This document shows positions 11,578-21,182 of a DNA stretch of 39,859 nt, piece after piece. The notes under the pieces are model-generated. The model did no database searches and was not told the DNA's origin. It was given only the letters and a program-made list of their open reading frames with translations. The stretch's first letter is position 1. Each line of letters opens with the position of its first letter. Source of the DNA: Bacteroidaceae bacterium (GTDB lineage Bacteria > Bacteroidota > Bacteroidia > Bacteroidales > Bacteroidaceae). The stretch covers positions 1 through 39,859 of the forward strand of contig BLLV01000146.1 of NCBI GenBank assembly GCA_011959205.1, in the 5' to 3' direction. The translations under genes were made by a program, and so were the position numbers.

Positions 11578-11779
11578 ATGGGGAAGGCTTGGTGCCCGGC
11601 TGAAAGATGTGGGGGAGGGCTGAAGGATTTGAAGGCTCTTTTCGTCCATTCTGTTTCCGGTGTGTATGTGCGTCTGTCCGAAGGGGAAGTATTGTGAATA
11701 TCGTTAAAATCTTAAAAAAATGAATGTCCGATGGTGGAAAAGAGCGTTGGGAAAATGCGGTGAATTGGGAATAAATATG

Positions 11780-11787
11780 TATATTTG
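11780..11787 (+). promoter_or_regulatory. Candidate -7 element for the DUF3467 gene
   Basis: TATATTTG fits the Bacteroides -7 consensus TAnnTTTG. I see no good -33 TTTG/TTG at the expected distance of about 19-21 nt, so support is partial. It would give a leader of roughly 65-70 nt. Confidence 0.45.
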
Positions 11788-11861
11788 TCCCCTGTCGGAA
11801 AAAAGACACCTTGAAAAAGCAAACTCCAGTATATTCATTATTAATATCAAGATATAACATC

Positions 11862-12203
11862 ATGGAAAACGAAAAAAATAACAATCAGTTGCAGATAGAG
11901 TTGAAAGAAGAAGTGGCTCAGGGAACCTATGCCAATCTTGCCATTATCACCCATTCCAGTTCGGAATTCATTGTAGACTTTGTGCGTGTAATGCCGGGAT
12001 TGCCTAAAGCAGGGGTGCAGTCGCGTATCGTTCTGACTCCCGAACATGCCAAGCGTTTGATGTATGCATTGCAAGAAAATGTGGCGAAATACGAACGCAA
12101 TTTCGGACCTGTCCGTATGCCCGAAGAAATGAATGGCGGGAATGATGGGCCGGATGGAAAAACATTCATCCCTCCGATGAGCGGTTTCAAAGGAGAGGCA
12201 TAA
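11862..12203 (+). CDS. DUF3467 domain-containing protein
   Basis: A 113-residue soluble acidic protein with no signal peptide or membrane segment. Residues about 10-85 form the DUF3467 domain (ANLAIITHSSSEFIVDFVRV, then LTPEHAKRLMYALQENVAKYE). The C-terminal 28 residues are glycine/proline-rich and probably disordered. The function of this family is not known to me. I chose the ATG at 11862 because homologues of this type begin with a short MENEK-like stretch; an in-frame ATG at 11811 would add 17 unconserved-looking residues. The gene stands alone between the rpoC terminator and its own terminator, upstream of the rpsL promoter. Confidence 0.85.
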   Translation: MENEKNNNQLQIELKEEVAQGTYANLAIITHSSSEFIVDFVRVMPGLPKAGVQSRIVLTPEHAKRLMYALQENVAKYERNFGPVRMPEEMNGGNDGPDGKTFIPPMSGFKGEA

Positions 12204-12248
12204 GGACTTCTGTAGTGAATGAGGCCTTTTGTCACGGAAATAACATAG

Positions 12249-12292
12249 TAGTCTGTTTCTCAAAAACTTTTTTTGGAAAACAGACTATTTTT
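12249..12292 (+). terminator. Intrinsic terminator after the DUF3467 gene
   Basis: Positions 12249-12258 pair with 12278-12287 (10 base pairs). An inner A/T-rich helix pairs 12261-12266 with 12270-12275. TTTTT follows at 12288-12292. It lies just upstream of the rpsL promoter and insulates the two units. Confidence 0.8.
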
Positions 12293-12305
12293 ATTCGTAG
12301 AAAGT

Positions 12306-12336
12306 ATTGTTTATTAAAATGTTATTCGTAACTTTG
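12306..12336 (+). promoter_or_regulatory. Housekeeping promoter for rpsL-rpsG-fusA and downstream genes
   Basis: A -33 element ATTG at 12306-12309, a 19-nt spacer and a perfect -7 element TAACTTTG at 12329-12336 match the Bacteroides sigma-ABfr promoter (TTTG-N19-21-TAnnTTTG). Transcription would begin near 12343, leaving a leader of about 70 nt before rpsL. This is the best promoter match in the first 30 kb. Confidence 0.8.
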
Positions 12337-12411
12337 CAGCCCAAAATGTATAGTTTTGGTTTTAGTGTAGTAAATTAATAAACAATATATAATAATTAAA
12401 AATCAAACAAA

Positions 12412-12822
12412 ATGCCTACTATTCAACAATTAGTAAGAAAAGGAAGAGAGGTTTTGGTTGAGAAAAGTAAATCTCCGGCACTGGACGCATGTCCTCAAAG
12501 ACGTGGTGTTTGTGTTCGTGTGTATACTACTACTCCGAAAAAACCGAATTCAGCAATGCGTAAAGTTGCTCGTGTGCGTCTGACTAACTCTAAGGAAGTG
12601 AACTCTTATATTCCGGGAGAAGGTCATAACTTGCAGGAACACTCCATCGTATTGGTTCGCGGCGGTCGTGTGAAAGACCTTCCGGGTGTGCGCTATCACA
12701 TTGTTCGTGGTACTTTGGATACTGCAGGTGTAGCTGGCCGTACACAAAGACGTTCCAAATATGGCGCTAAGCGTCCGAAACCGGGACAAGCAGCTCCTGC
12801 AAAAGGAAAGGGAAAGAAGTAA
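12412..12822 (+). CDS. rpsL: 30S ribosomal protein S12 (uS12)
   Basis: A 136-residue decoding-centre protein. Lys43 (in TTPKKPNS) and Lys88 (in [13 protein letters not shown]), where streptomycin-resistance substitutions arise in other bacteria, are both wild type. The basic tail after residue 120 is Pro/Ala/Lys/Gly-rich. First gene of the str cluster, directly downstream of a consensus promoter. Confidence 0.98.
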   Translation: MPTIQQLVRKGREVLVEKSKSPALDACPQRRGVCVRVYTTTPKKPNSAMRKVARVRLTNSKEVNSYIPGEGHNLQEHSIVLVRGGRVKDLPGVRYHIVRGTLDTAGVAGRTQRRSKYGAKRPKPGQAAPAKGKGKK

Positions 12823-12899
12823 ACCGTTGCTGAATTCCTGAAAGTAAAGAATATTAACTTAAGTTTTGGTTTGTTGGAATAAGCTATAAAGGTTGAGTA

Positions 12900-12919
12900 A
12901 ATGCTTCGGAGGAAGCGTT
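12900..12919 (+). other. Candidate hairpin in the rpsL-rpsG spacer
   Basis: Positions 12900-12907 pair with 12912-12919 (8 base pairs, one G-U) around loop GGAG. The hairpin sits 52 nt before the rpsG start in a 149-nt spacer, long for this operon. In E. coli, S7 represses its own synthesis by binding this same junction. A similar role here is inference only. Confidence 0.35.
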
Positions 12920-12971
12920 GAAGGAAACGGAAAAGTGCAGCCCCAAACAAAAACATTATTTTGAGAAAAAA

Positions 12972-13448
12972 ATGAGAAAAGCAAAACCAAAAAAACGTGT
13001 GATCCTTCCGGATCCGGTATTTAATGATCAGAAGGTTTCTAAATTCGTAAACCACTTGATGTATGATGGAAAAAAGAATACATCTTATGAAATCTTCTAT
13101 GCAGCACTGGAAACAGTGAAAACTAAACTTCCTAACGAAGAGAAATCATCTTTGGAAATCTGGAAGAAGGCTTTAGATAACGTAACTCCTCAGATTGAAG
13201 TAAAGTCTCGTCGTGTAGGTGGTGCTACTTTCCAGGTTCCTACTGAAATTCGTCCTGATCGTAAAGAATCAATCTCAATGAAAAACTTGATTCTTTTTGC
13301 TCGTAAACGCGGTGGTAAATCAATGGCTGATAAACTGGCGGCTGAAATTATTGACGCTTTCAACGAACAGGGTGGCGCTTATAAACGTAAAGAAGATATG
13401 CACCGTATGGCTGAAGCTAACCGTGCATTCGCTCACTTCAGATTCTAA
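12972..13448 (+). CDS. rpsG: 30S ribosomal protein S7 (uS7)
   Basis: A 158-residue primary 16S rRNA-binding protein that nucleates assembly of the 30S head. The start at 12972 (MRKAKPKKR) matches the family N-terminus; an upstream in-frame ATG at 12918 would add 18 unrelated residues and begin inside a candidate leader structure. The C-terminal region [18 protein letters not shown] is characteristic. fusA follows 31 nt later. Confidence 0.96.
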   Translation: MRKAKPKKRVILPDPVFNDQKVSKFVNHLMYDGKKNTSYEIFYAALETVKTKLPNEEKSSLEIWKKALDNVTPQIEVKSRRVGGATFQVPTEIRPDRKESISMKNLILFARKRGGKSMADKLAAEIIDAFNEQGGAYKRKEDMHRMAEANRAFAHFRF

Positions 13449-13479
13449 TCAAGTAATAATTAATAAGTAAAGGACGAAA

Positions 13480-15597
13480 ATGGCTAAACATGATTTGCAT
13501 TTGACCCGTAATATCGGTATCATGGCTCACATCGATGCTGGTAAGACAACTACTTCAGAACGCATCTTGTTCTACACTGGCTTGACTCACAAAATAGGTG
13601 AAGTGCATGACGGTGCTGCAACAATGGACTGGATGGAGCAGGAGCAGGAACGTGGTATTACTATTACATCTGCTGCTACTACAACTCGTTGGAAGTATGC
13701 GAAAGATACTTATAAAATTAACTTGATTGATACTCCGGGACACGTTGACTTTACTGCTGAAGTAGAACGTTCCTTACGTGTGTTGGATGGTGCTGTTGCT
13801 GCTTATTGTGCGGTTGGCGGTGTTGAACCTCAGTCGGAAACCGTATGGCGTCAGGCTGATAAATATAATGTACCTCGTATCGGTTACGTTAATAAAATGG
13901 ACCGTTCGGGTGCTGACTTTTTCGAAGTCGTTCGCCAGATGAAGGATGTGTTAGGTGCAAATGCTTGCCCTGTAGTTATTCCTATCGGTGCTGAAGAGAA
14001 CTTCAAAGGGGTGGTTGATTTGATCAAAATGAAGGCTATTTTGTGGCACGATGAAACAATGGGTGCAGACTATAGCGTAGAAGAAATTCCTGCGAATTTG
14101 GTTGATGAGGCTAATGAATGGAGAGAAAAAATGCTCGAAAAAGTAGCTGAATTCGATGACGCTTTAATGGAAAAGTTCTTTGATGATCCTTCTACAATCA
14201 CTGAAGAAGAAATTTTGCGTGCTTTGCGTGCAGGAACTTTGAAGATGGATATCGTTCCGATGTTCTGTGGCTCTTCATTCAAAAATAAGGGAGTTCAGAC
14301 ATTGCTTGATTATGTTTGTGCTTTCTTGCCTTCTCCATTGGATACGCCGGCAATTGTGGGTACAAATCCAGGAACCGGTGCTGAAGAAGACCGCAAACCG
14401 AGTGAAGATGAAAAAACTTCAGCTTTGGCATTTAAGATTGCAACCGACCCGTATGTAGGCCGTTTGACTTTCTTCCGTGTTTACTCAGGTAAGGTAGAAG
14501 CCGGTTCTTATATTTATAACACTCGCTCTGGTAAGAAAGAACGTGTGTCGCGTCTGTTCCAGATGCACTCAAACAAGCAGAATCCTGTTGAGGTAATTGG
14601 TGCTGGCGATATTGGTGCTGGCGTTGGTTTCAAGGATATCCGTACAGGTGATACTTTGTGTGATGAAGATGCACCGATCGTATTGGAATCAATGGAATTC
14701 CCTGATCCGGTAATTGGTATTGCTGTTGAACCTAAGACTCAAAAAGATCTTGACAAATTGTCTAACGGTTTGGCTAAATTGGCTGAAGAAGACCCGACAT
14801 TTACTGTTAAGACTGACGAACAGTCTGGTCAGACTATCATTTCGGGTATGGGTGAGCTTCACTTGGATATTATTATCGATCGTCTGAAACGTGAGTTCAA
14901 AGTAGAATGTAATCAGGGTAAACCTCAGGTTAACTACAAGGAAGCTATCACTAAGACTGTTGAATTGCGTGAAGTTTATAAGAAACAGTCAGGTGGTCGT
15001 GGTAAGTTTGCCGATATCATTGTGGCAATCGGCCCGGTTGATGAAGACTTTACACAAGGCGGCTTGCAGTTTATTGATGAAGTGAAGGGTGGTAACGTTC
15101 CTAAGGAATTTATTCCATCAGTTCAGAAAGGCTTCCAGACAGCAATGAAGAATGGTGTGTTGGCAGGTTATCCGCTTGATTCACTGAAGGTCGTTTTGAA
15201 GGATGGTTCATTCCACCCGGTTGACTCTGACCAGTTGTCATTTGAAATCTGTGCTATCCAGGCTTACAAGAATGCATGTGCTAAAGCCGGTCCTGTATTG
15301 ACTGAACCTATTATGAAGCTGGAAGTTGTAACTCCGGAAGAAAACATGGGTGATGTTATCGGTGACTTGAACAAACGCCGTGGTCAAGTGGAAGGTATGG
15401 AATCAAGCCGTTCTGGAGCTCGTATCGTAAAAGCTAAAGTGCCTTTGGCTGAAATGTTCGGTTATGTAACAGCTTTGCGTACTATCACTTCTGGTCGTGC
15501 GACATCATCTATGACTTACGATCATCATGCTCAAGTTTCCAGCTCTATTGCTAAGGCTGTACTTGAAGAAGTGAAAGGTCGCGTAGACTTAGTATAA
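13480..15597 (+). CDS. fusA: Elongation factor G
   Basis: A 705-residue ribosomal translocase GTPase. The G1 loop [10 protein letters not shown] is at residues 16-25. G2 ([11 protein letters not shown]), G3 (DTPGH) and G4 (NKMD at about 138-141) follow in order, then domains II-V, including the GRGKFADI and the C-terminal fold. Length and context (rpsG-fusA-rpsJ) identify the main EF-G rather than the recycling-type or ribosome-protection paralogues found elsewhere in Bacteroides genomes. Confidence 0.97.
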   Translation: MAKHDLHLTRNIGIMAHIDAGKTTTSERILFYTGLTHKIGEVHDGAATMDWMEQEQERGITITSAATTTRWKYAKDTYKINLIDTPGHVDFTAEVERSLRVLDGAVAAYCAVGGVEPQSETVWRQADKYNVPRIGYVNKMDRSGADFFEVVRQMKDVLGANACPVVIPIGAEENFKGVVDLIKMKAILWHDETMGADYSVEEIPANLVDEANEWREKMLEKVAEFDDALMEKFFDDPSTITEEEILRALRAGTLKMDIVPMFCGSSFKNKGVQTLLDYVCAFLPSPLDTPAIVGTNPGTGAEEDRKPSEDEKTSALAFKIATDPYVGRLTFFRVYSGKVEAGSYIYNTRSGKKERVSRLFQMHSNKQNPVEVIGAGDIGAGVGFKDIRTGDTLCDEDAPIVLESMEFPDPVIGIAVEPKTQKDLDKLSNGLAKLAEEDPTFTVKTDEQSGQTIISGMGELHLDIIIDRLKREFKVECNQGKPQVNYKEAITKTVELREVYKKQSGGRGKFADIIVAIGPVDEDFTQGGLQFIDEVKGGNVPKEFIPSVQKGFQTAMKNGVLAGYPLDSLKVVLKDGSFHPVDSDQLSFEICAIQAYKNACAKAGPVLTEPIMKLEVVTPEENMGDVIGDLNKRRGQVEGMESSRSGARIVKAKVPLAEMFGYVTALRTITSGRATSSMTYDHHAQVSSSIAKAVLEEVKGRVDLV

Positions 15598-15608
15598 TAG
15601 AAAAAGAA

Positions 15609-15645
15609 GGGGCGACGGGTTAGCGAATGACTCTTAATCCGCCCC
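15609..15645 (+). other. Candidate structured leader before rpsJ
   Basis: In the 84-nt fusA-rpsJ spacer, 15609-15613 pairs with 15641-15645 and 15617-15622 pairs with 15635-15640, with a 3-nt bulge and a 12-nt loop. No T-run follows immediately, so it does not look like an intrinsic terminator. It could be the S10-operon control element (bound by L4 in E. coli) or a processing site. Confidence 0.4.
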
Positions 15646-15681
15646 CACTTTATATTTAATCATTTTTTAATTTAAAATCTA

Positions 15682-15987
15682 ATGAGTCAAAAAATTAGAA
15701 TTAAACTGAAATCTTACGATCACAACTTGGTAGACAAGTCTGCTGAAAAGATCGTTAGAACTGTGAAGGCTACAGGCGCTATCGTTAGCGGTCCTATCCC
15801 ATTGCCTACACACAAGCGTATTTTCACGGTAAACCGTTCGACTTTCGTTAATAAGAAGTCACGTGAACAGTTTGAATTGTCTTCTTATAAGAGATTGATC
15901 GACATCTATAGCTCGACAGCTAAGACAGTAGACGCTCTGATGAAGTTAGAATTACCGAGTGGAGTTGAAGTAGAAATTAAAGTTTAA
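15682..15987 (+). CDS. rpsJ: 30S ribosomal protein S10 (uS10)
   Basis: A 101-residue 30S head protein that also partners NusB in rRNA antitermination. The family segment [17 protein letters not shown] is at about residues 37-53. It opens the S10 cluster after a possibly structured spacer. Length is standard. Confidence 0.97.
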   Translation: MSQKIRIKLKSYDHNLVDKSAEKIVRTVKATGAIVSGPIPLPTHKRIFTVNRSTFVNKKSREQFELSSYKRLIDIYSSTAKTVDALMKLELPSGVEVEIKV

Positions 15988-16008
15988 TGCATTTAAAAAT
16001 TAACTGAA

Positions 16009-16626
16009 ATGCCAGGATTATTAGGAAAGAAAATCGGAATGACATCCGTTTTCAGTGCTGATGGTAAGAATGTACCATGCACTGTTATCGAAGCTGGTCC
16101 TTGTGTAGTTACTCAGATTAAGAGTGTTGAAAAAGATGGCTATGCAGCTGTTCAGGTAGGTTTCCAGGACAAAAAGGAAAAACACACTACCAAACCTTTG
16201 ATGGGGCACTTTAAAAAAGCTGGTGTAACTCCGAAGAGACACTTGGCCGAGTTCAAGGATTTTGAGACAGAACTGAATTTGGGAGACACTATTACAGTGG
16301 AATTGTTCAATGATGCAACTTATGTTGACGTTGTTGGTACTTCTAAAGGTAAGGGCTTCCAAGGTGTAGTTAAAAGACATGGATTTGGTGGTGTAGGTCA
16401 GACTACTCACGGCCAGCATAACCGCGCTCGTAAACCGGGTTCTATCGGTGCATGTTCTTACCCAGCAAAAGTATTCAAAGGAATGCGCATGGGTGGCCAA
16501 ATGGGTGGTGACCGCGTTACTACACATAACTTACAGGTATTAAAAGTGATTCCGGAACACAATCTTCTTTTGATTAAAGGTTCGGTACCGGGTTGCAAAG
16601 GTTCAATCGTAATAATTGAGAAATAA
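16009..16626 (+). CDS. rplC: 50S ribosomal protein L3 (uL3)
   Basis: A 205-residue early-assembly protein that reaches toward the peptidyl transferase centre. The conserved loop [26 protein letters not shown] (split here as family hallmark HGFGG and [15 protein letters not shown]) lies near residues 121-147. Its stop codon overlaps the rplD start by one base (TAATG), suggesting coupled translation. Confidence 0.97.
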   Translation: MPGLLGKKIGMTSVFSADGKNVPCTVIEAGPCVVTQIKSVEKDGYAAVQVGFQDKKEKHTTKPLMGHFKKAGVTPKRHLAEFKDFETELNLGDTITVELFNDATYVDVVGTSKGKGFQGVVKRHGFGGVGQTTHGQHNRARKPGSIGACSYPAKVFKGMRMGGQMGGDRVTTHNLQVLKVIPEHNLLLIKGSVPGCKGSIVIIEK

Positions 16627-17252
16627 TGGAAGTTAACGTATTAAATATTAAAGGTGAAGACACCGGAAGAAAGGTTACGTTAAACGAATCTGTCTTCGGA
16701 ATTGAACCCAATGACCATGCTATCTATTTGGACGTTAAGCAGTTTATGGCTAACCAACGTCAGGGAACTCATAAATCTAAAGAAAGAAGCGAAATCAGCG
16801 GTTCTACTCGTAAATTAGGTCGTCAGAAAGGTGGTGGCGGTGCCCGTCGTGGTGATATCAACTCTCCGGTATTGGTGGGTGGTGCTCGCGTGTTTGGTCC
16901 TAAACCTCGCGACTATTGGTTCAAGTTGAATAAAAAAGTTAAGACATTGGCTCGTAAGTCAGCTTTGTCTTATAAAGCGCAAGAAAACGCAATCATTGTT
17001 GTTGAAGACTTCACTTTTGAAGCTCCGAAGACTAAGGATTTCGTTGCTATGGTAAATAATCTTAAAATTGCTGACAAAAAGTTGCTTCTTGTTTTGCCGG
17101 GAGCTAATAAAAATGTATATTTGTCAGCTCGTAACATTGAACGTGCTGATGTAGCAATTGCTTCTGCATTAAATACTTACAAAGTATTGGATGCTGAAAC
17201 TCTTGTTGTTACAGAAGACTCGCTCAAGGCTATCGAGAATATCTTATCTTAA
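16626..17252 (+). CDS. rplD: 50S ribosomal protein L4 (uL4)
   Basis: A 208-residue protein lining the exit tunnel. Its extended basic loop is at about residues 45-85 ([29 protein letters not shown]). In E. coli L4 represses the S10 operon; whether it does so here is unknown. The start overlaps the rplC stop by one nucleotide. Confidence 0.97.
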   Translation: MEVNVLNIKGEDTGRKVTLNESVFGIEPNDHAIYLDVKQFMANQRQGTHKSKERSEISGSTRKLGRQKGGGGARRGDINSPVLVGGARVFGPKPRDYWFKLNKKVKTLARKSALSYKAQENAIIVVEDFTFEAPKTKDFVAMVNNLKIADKKLLLVLPGANKNVYLSARNIERADVAIASALNTYKVLDAETLVVTEDSLKAIENILS

Positions 17253-17257
17253 TTTAA

Positions 17258-17265
17258 AAAGGAGG
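17258..17265 (+). promoter_or_regulatory. Perfect Shine-Dalgarno for rplW
   Basis: AAAGGAGG ends 8 nt before the rplW ATG, an optimal SD distance and unusual among the A-rich starts of the cluster. Confidence 0.7.
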
Positions 17266-17273
17266 CTTAGATA

Positions 17274-17564
17274 ATGGGAATTATTATTAAACCGTTGGTT
17301 ACTGAGAAAATGACTGCAATTACCGAAAAATTAAACCGTTTCGGCTTTATTGTACGTCCTGAGGCTAACAAGTTGGAAATTAAGAGAGAGGTTGAAGCTT
17401 TGTATAATGTTACAGTAGTAGATGTAAATACGCTGAGATACTCTGGAAAGAGTAAAAGCCGTTACACTAAGTCTGGAATTATCAATGGCCGTACGAATGC
17501 TTATAAAAAAGCTGTCGTTACATTGAAAGAAGGCGATACTATTGATTTTTATAGCAATATTTAA
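17274..17564 (+). CDS. rplW: 50S ribosomal protein L23 (uL23)
   Basis: A 96-residue protein at the tunnel exit that docks trigger factor and SRP. Typical features are the N-terminal KPLVTEKMT and the segment [14 protein letters not shown] in the middle. It has a perfect SD, and rplB follows 5 nt after its stop. Confidence 0.96.
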   Translation: MGIIIKPLVTEKMTAITEKLNRFGFIVRPEANKLEIKREVEALYNVTVVDVNTLRYSGKSKSRYTKSGIINGRTNAYKKAVVTLKEGDTIDFYSNI

Positions 17565-17569
17565 TAAAG

Positions 17570-18391
17570 ATGGCAGTACGTAAATTTAAGCCCACAACAC
17601 CGGGGCAAAGACATAAAATTATTGGTACTTTTGAAGAGATTACTGCATCGGTACCAGAAAAGTCTCTTGTATTTGGAAAGCGCTCAACAGGTGGCCGCAA
17701 CAATGTTGGTAAAATGACAATGCGCTATATGGGCGGCGGTCACAAGAGAAAATACAGACTTATCGATTTCAAGAGAAACAAAGACGGTGTACCCGCAGTT
17801 GTTAAAACCATAGAATACGATCCGAATCGTTCGGCTCGTATTGCTTTGCTGTTTTATGCTGATGGTGAAAAGAGATATATTATTGCTCCTAATGGATTGC
17901 AGGTTGGTAGCACATTGATGTCTGGAGCGAATGCGGCGCCTGAGATTGGTAACGCACTTCCGCTTGAAAACATCCCCGTTGGTACTGTAATTCATAATAT
18001 CGAATTACGCCCGGGTCAAGGTGCAACTTTGGTGAGATCAGCTGGTAATTTTGCTCAGTTAACTTCAAGAGAAGGCAAGTATTGTGTAATTAAATTGCCT
18101 TCAGGTGAGGTAAGACAAATACTTAGTGCTTGTAAAGCTACTATTGGTAGTGTTGGTAACTCTGATCATGGATTGGAATCTTCCGGTAAGGCAGGCCGTA
18201 CTCGTTGGATGGGTCGTCGTCCTCGCAACCGTGGTGTTGTTATGAATCCTGTTGATCACCCGATGGGTGGTGGTGAAGGACGCGCTTCTGGAGGTCACCC
18301 AAGATCACGTACAGGTTTGTATGCTAAGGGCTTGAAGACAAGAGCTCCGAAGAAACAGTCTTCTAAGTATATTATTGAGAGAAGAAAGTAA
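17570..18391 (+). CDS. rplB: 50S ribosomal protein L2 (uL2)
   Basis: A 273-residue protein required for subunit association and peptidyl-transferase activity. The conserved stretch [13 protein letters not shown] is at about residues 223-235 and contains the histidine implicated in activity in E. coli. The C-terminus is highly basic, as usual. Confidence 0.98.
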   Translation: MAVRKFKPTTPGQRHKIIGTFEEITASVPEKSLVFGKRSTGGRNNVGKMTMRYMGGGHKRKYRLIDFKRNKDGVPAVVKTIEYDPNRSARIALLFYADGEKRYIIAPNGLQVGSTLMSGANAAPEIGNALPLENIPVGTVIHNIELRPGQGATLVRSAGNFAQLTSREGKYCVIKLPSGEVRQILSACKATIGSVGNSDHGLESSGKAGRTRWMGRRPRNRGVVMNPVDHPMGGGEGRASGGHPRSRTGLYAKGLKTRAPKKQSSKYIIERRK

Positions 18392-18413
18392 TAACTGATT
18401 AATTGAGTAAATT

Positions 18414-18683
18414 ATGAGTCGTTCATTAAAAAAAGGTCCATATATTAACGTAAAACTTGAAAACAAAGTGCTTGCTATGAATGAAAGCGGCAAGAAGGTT
18501 GTCGTTAAGACTTGGGCTAGAGCTTCAATGATCTCGCCTGATTTTGTAGGGCACACAATTGCAGTTCATAACGGAAATAAATTTATTCCTGTTTACGTTA
18601 CAGAAAACATGGTAGGACACAAATTGGGCGAATTTGCACCGACACGTACATTCCGCGGCCATGCAGGTAACAAGAAAAAATAA
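18414..18683 (+). CDS. rpsS: 30S ribosomal protein S19 (uS19)
   Basis: An 89-residue 30S head protein that contacts S13 and the A-site finger. Signature segments are [10 protein letters not shown] at the N-terminus and [16 protein letters not shown] at about 68-83. A 36-nt spacer without SD precedes rplV. Confidence 0.97.
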   Translation: MSRSLKKGPYINVKLENKVLAMNESGKKVVVKTWARASMISPDFVGHTIAVHNGNKFIPVYVTENMVGHKLGEFAPTRTFRGHAGNKKK

Positions 18684-18719
18684 GCAGGATAATCTGAAGA
18701 AATAATAAAGTAATAAATA

Positions 18720-19130
18720 ATGGGAGCAAGAAAAAAAATATCGGCTGAAAAAAGAAAAGAAGCCCTTAAGACCATGTATTTTGCAAAGTTGCAAAATGTT
18801 CCTACTTCTCCGCGAAAGATGCGTCTCGTGGCTGACATGATTCGTGGTATGGAAGTGAACCGTGCATTGGGTGTCTTGAAGTTTTCTTCTAAAGAAGCTT
18901 CTGCAAGAGTGGAAAAACTGTTGCGCTCTGCTATTGCTAACTGGGAACAGAAAAACGAACGTAAGGCAGAAAGTGGCGAATTGTTTGTAACAAAGATTTA
19001 TGTTGATGGGGGTGCAACGCTGAAAAGAATGCGTCCGGCTCCGCAGGGTAGGGGTTACAGAATTCGTAAACGTTCAAATCATGTGACTTTGTTCGTTGAT
19101 TCTAAGAGTACTAATGATAATCAAAATTAA
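18720..19130 (+). CDS. rplV: 50S ribosomal protein L22 (uL22)
   Basis: A 136-residue tunnel protein. Its beta-hairpin, including the conserved [21 protein letters not shown] at about residues 101-121, reaches the tunnel constriction where macrolide-resistance changes occur. About 20 residues at the N-terminus are lysine-rich. rpsC begins 6 nt after its stop. Confidence 0.97.
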
Positions 19131-19136
19131 GACTAG

Positions 19137-19868
19137 ATGGGACAGAAAGTTAATCCGATAAGCAACCGTTTAGGAATTATCAGAGGATGGGATTCTAATT
19201 GGTACGGTGGCAATGATTATGGTGATGCTTTGTTGGAAGACAGCAAAATCCGTAAATATTTGAATGCCAGACTTGCAAAAGCCAGCGTTTCAAGAATTGT
19301 TATAGAACGTACACTGAAATTGGTGACAATCACAGTTTGTACAGCGCGTCCGGGTATTATCATTGGTAAAGGTGGTCAGGAAGTTGACAAGCTGAAAGAA
19401 GAGTTGAAGAAAATCACAGATAAGGATATTCAGATTAATATCTTTGAGGTGAAAAGACCTGAGCTGGATGCTGTTATTGTAGCTAATAACATCGCTCGTC
19501 AGGTAGAAGGTAAGATTGCCTATCGCCGTGCCATCAAGATGGCTATCGCTAACACAATGCGTATGGGTGCTGAAGGTATCAAAGTGTTGATTTCAGGACG
19601 TTTGAATGGAGCGGAAATGGCTCGTTCTGAAATGTATAAAGAAGGAAGAACTCCGTTACATACTTTCCGTGCAGACATTGACTACTGTCATGCAGAAGCT
19701 TTGACTAAGGTTGGTTTGCTGGGTATCAAAGTATGGATTTGCCGTGGTGAAGTGTATGGTAAGAGAGAATTAGCGCCCAACTTTACTCAGACTAAGGAGA
19801 GTGGCCGTGGCGGTAATGGCAACAATAACGGTGGTAAGAACTTCAAAAGAAAGAAAAACAATCGCTAA
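19137..19868 (+). CDS. rpsC: 30S ribosomal protein S3 (uS3)
   Basis: A 243-residue protein at the mRNA entry tunnel. A type II KH domain (about 39-108) holds the GXXG loop in [11 protein letters not shown]. The C-terminal domain carries [11 protein letters not shown] and GVKVWI-like [10 protein letters not shown]. The last ~25 residues form a Gly/Asn/Lys-rich tail, probably disordered. Confidence 0.97.
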   Translation: MGQKVNPISNRLGIIRGWDSNWYGGNDYGDALLEDSKIRKYLNARLAKASVSRIVIERTLKLVTITVCTARPGIIIGKGGQEVDKLKEELKKITDKDIQINIFEVKRPELDAVIVANNIARQVEGKIAYRRAIKMAIANTMRMGAEGIKVLISGRLNGAEMARSEMYKEGRTPLHTFRADIDYCHAEALTKVGLLGIKVWICRGEVYGKRELAPNFTQTKESGRGGNGNNNGGKNFKRKKNNR

Positions 19869-19889
19869 CGGATTTGAATTTTAGGAATT

Positions 19890-20324
19890 ATGTTACAACC
19901 GAAAAAGACAAAATTCAGAAGACAGCAGAAGGGCAGTCAGAAAGGGAATGCTCAAAGAGGAAACCAATTGGCTTTCGGATCATTTGGTATCAAATCTTTG
20001 GAGACTAAATGGATTACAGGTAGACAAATTGAAGCTGCACGTATTGCGGTAACAAGATATATGCAACGTCAAGGACAGATTTGGATCCGTATTTTTCCGG
20101 ACAAACCTATTACTCGCAAGCCTGCTGATGTGCGTATGGGTAAAGGTAAAGGTGCTCCTGAAGGTTTCGTCGCTCCGGTTACTCCGGGTCGTATTATCAT
20201 CGAGGCAGAAGGTGTTCCTTATGCAGTAGCTAAAGAAGCTTTGCGTCTTGCAGCACAGAAGCTTCCTGTTACTACTAAGTTTATAGTTAGACGTGATTAC
20301 GATGCTAAAAATCAAAATGCTTAA
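19890..20324 (+). CDS. rplP: 50S ribosomal protein L16 (uL16)
   Basis: A 144-residue protein close to the A site and 5S rRNA. It begins [15 protein letters not shown] and contains [22 protein letters not shown] at about 69-90, where the conserved arginine modified by YcfD in some bacteria resides. rpmC begins 6 nt later. Confidence 0.97.
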   Translation: MLQPKKTKFRRQQKGSQKGNAQRGNQLAFGSFGIKSLETKWITGRQIEAARIAVTRYMQRQGQIWIRIFPDKPITRKPADVRMGKGKGAPEGFVAPVTPGRIIIEAEGVPYAVAKEALRLAAQKLPVTTKFIVRRDYDAKNQNA

Positions 20325-20330
20325 TTTATT

Positions 20331-20525
20331 ATGAAGATTGCAGAAATTAGAGAAATAGCTACCAATGAATTGGCAGAAAGAATTGAAGCTGAAGTAGCCA
20401 ATTACAATCAGATGGTTTTAAATCATTCCATCTCTCCGCTGGATAATCCTGCACAGATTAAGAAATTACGCAGAACGATTGCGCGTATGAAGGCAGAATT
20501 GCATCAGAGAGAACTTAACAAATAA
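20331..20525 (+). CDS. rpmC: 50S ribosomal protein L29 (uL29)
   Basis: A 64-residue two-helix protein at the tunnel exit near L23. The signature [19 protein letters not shown] is at about 40-58. Compactly placed between rplP and rpsQ. Confidence 0.95.
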   Translation: MKIAEIREIATNELAERIEAEVANYNQMVLNHSISPLDNPAQIKKLRRTIARMKAELHQRELNK

Positions 20526-20536
20526 TAATGGTCCTC

Positions 20537-20794
20537 ATGGAAGCTAGAAATTTAAGAAAAGAAAGAACTGGTGTTGTAGTAAGCAATAAGATGGATAAGA
20601 CCATTACTGTTGCTGCTAAGTTTAAAGAAAAACACCCTATTTATGGTAAGTTCGTTTCTAAAACGAAGAAATACCATGCTCATGATGAAAAGAATGAATG
20701 TAATGTAGGTGATACAGTACACATCATGGAAACTCGTCCTTTGAGCAAAACTAAGAGATGGAGATTGGTTGAAATAATTGAAAGAGCGAAGTAA
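20537..20794 (+). CDS. rpsQ: 30S ribosomal protein S17 (uS17)
   Basis: An 85-residue OB-fold 16S rRNA-binding protein. I prefer the ATG at 20537 ([12 protein letters not shown]) because it matches the family N-terminus as I know it. An in-frame ATG at 20528 would add MVL and leave only 2 nt after the rpmC stop. The segment [18 protein letters not shown] is diagnostic. rplN follows after 2 nt. Confidence 0.93.
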   Translation: MEARNLRKERTGVVVSNKMDKTITVAAKFKEKHPIYGKFVSKTKKYHAHDEKNECNVGDTVHIMETRPLSKTKRWRLVEIIERAK

Positions 20795-20796
20795 TT

Positions 20797-21162
20797 ATGA
20801 TACAAGTAGAATCCAGACTTACAGTGTGTGACAACAGTGGCGCTAAAGAGGCTCTTTGTATCCGCGTATTAGGCGGTACGAAGAGACGTTACGCTTCTGT
20901 AGGGGATGTCATTGTAGTTTCTATCAAGAGTGTAATCCCCTCTAGTGATGTTAAAAAAGGTGCAGTATCAAAGGCTTTAATTGTACGTACTAAGAAAGAA
21001 ATCCGTCGTGCTGATGGTTCTTATATTCGTTTTGATGATAATGCTTGCGTATTGTTGAATAATGCAGGTGAAATTAGAGGAAGTCGTATTTTTGGCCCTG
21101 TTGCAAGAGAATTGCGTGCTGCAAACATGAAAGTGGTATCACTTGCACCTGAAGTACTTTAA
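20797..21162 (+). CDS. rplN: 50S ribosomal protein L14 (uL14)
   Basis: A 121-residue protein at the subunit interface and the docking site of the silencing factor RsfS. It begins [19 protein letters not shown], and the conserved [11 protein letters not shown] is at about 98-108. Confidence 0.97.
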   Translation: MIQVESRLTVCDNSGAKEALCIRVLGGTKRRYASVGDVIVVSIKSVIPSSDVKKGAVSKALIVRTKKEIRRADGSYIRFDDNACVLLNNAGEIRGSRIFGPVARELRAANMKVVSLAPEVL

Positions 21163-21182
21163 TTTTGTAAAAGATTTAAGTA

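Larger units (their letters stand above)
11298..11861. other. Long spacer between the rpoC terminator and the DUF3467 gene
   Basis: About 560 nt holding no intact gene that I recognise. It contains a degenerate IS66-type transposase tail (about 11419-11577) and, near its end, a candidate -7 promoter element at 11780-11787. Base use is more GC-rich than in the flanking operons up to about 11700 and then becomes AT-rich. The first 120 nt show no recognisable coding signal. I read the region as an old insertion scar placed at the boundary of two operons. Confidence 0.5.

Noticed and set aside
11578..11697. Continuation of the IS66-like frame to a later stop
   Set aside because: The residues after the LLPGKW motif do not match the transposase family and probably represent open frame by chance.
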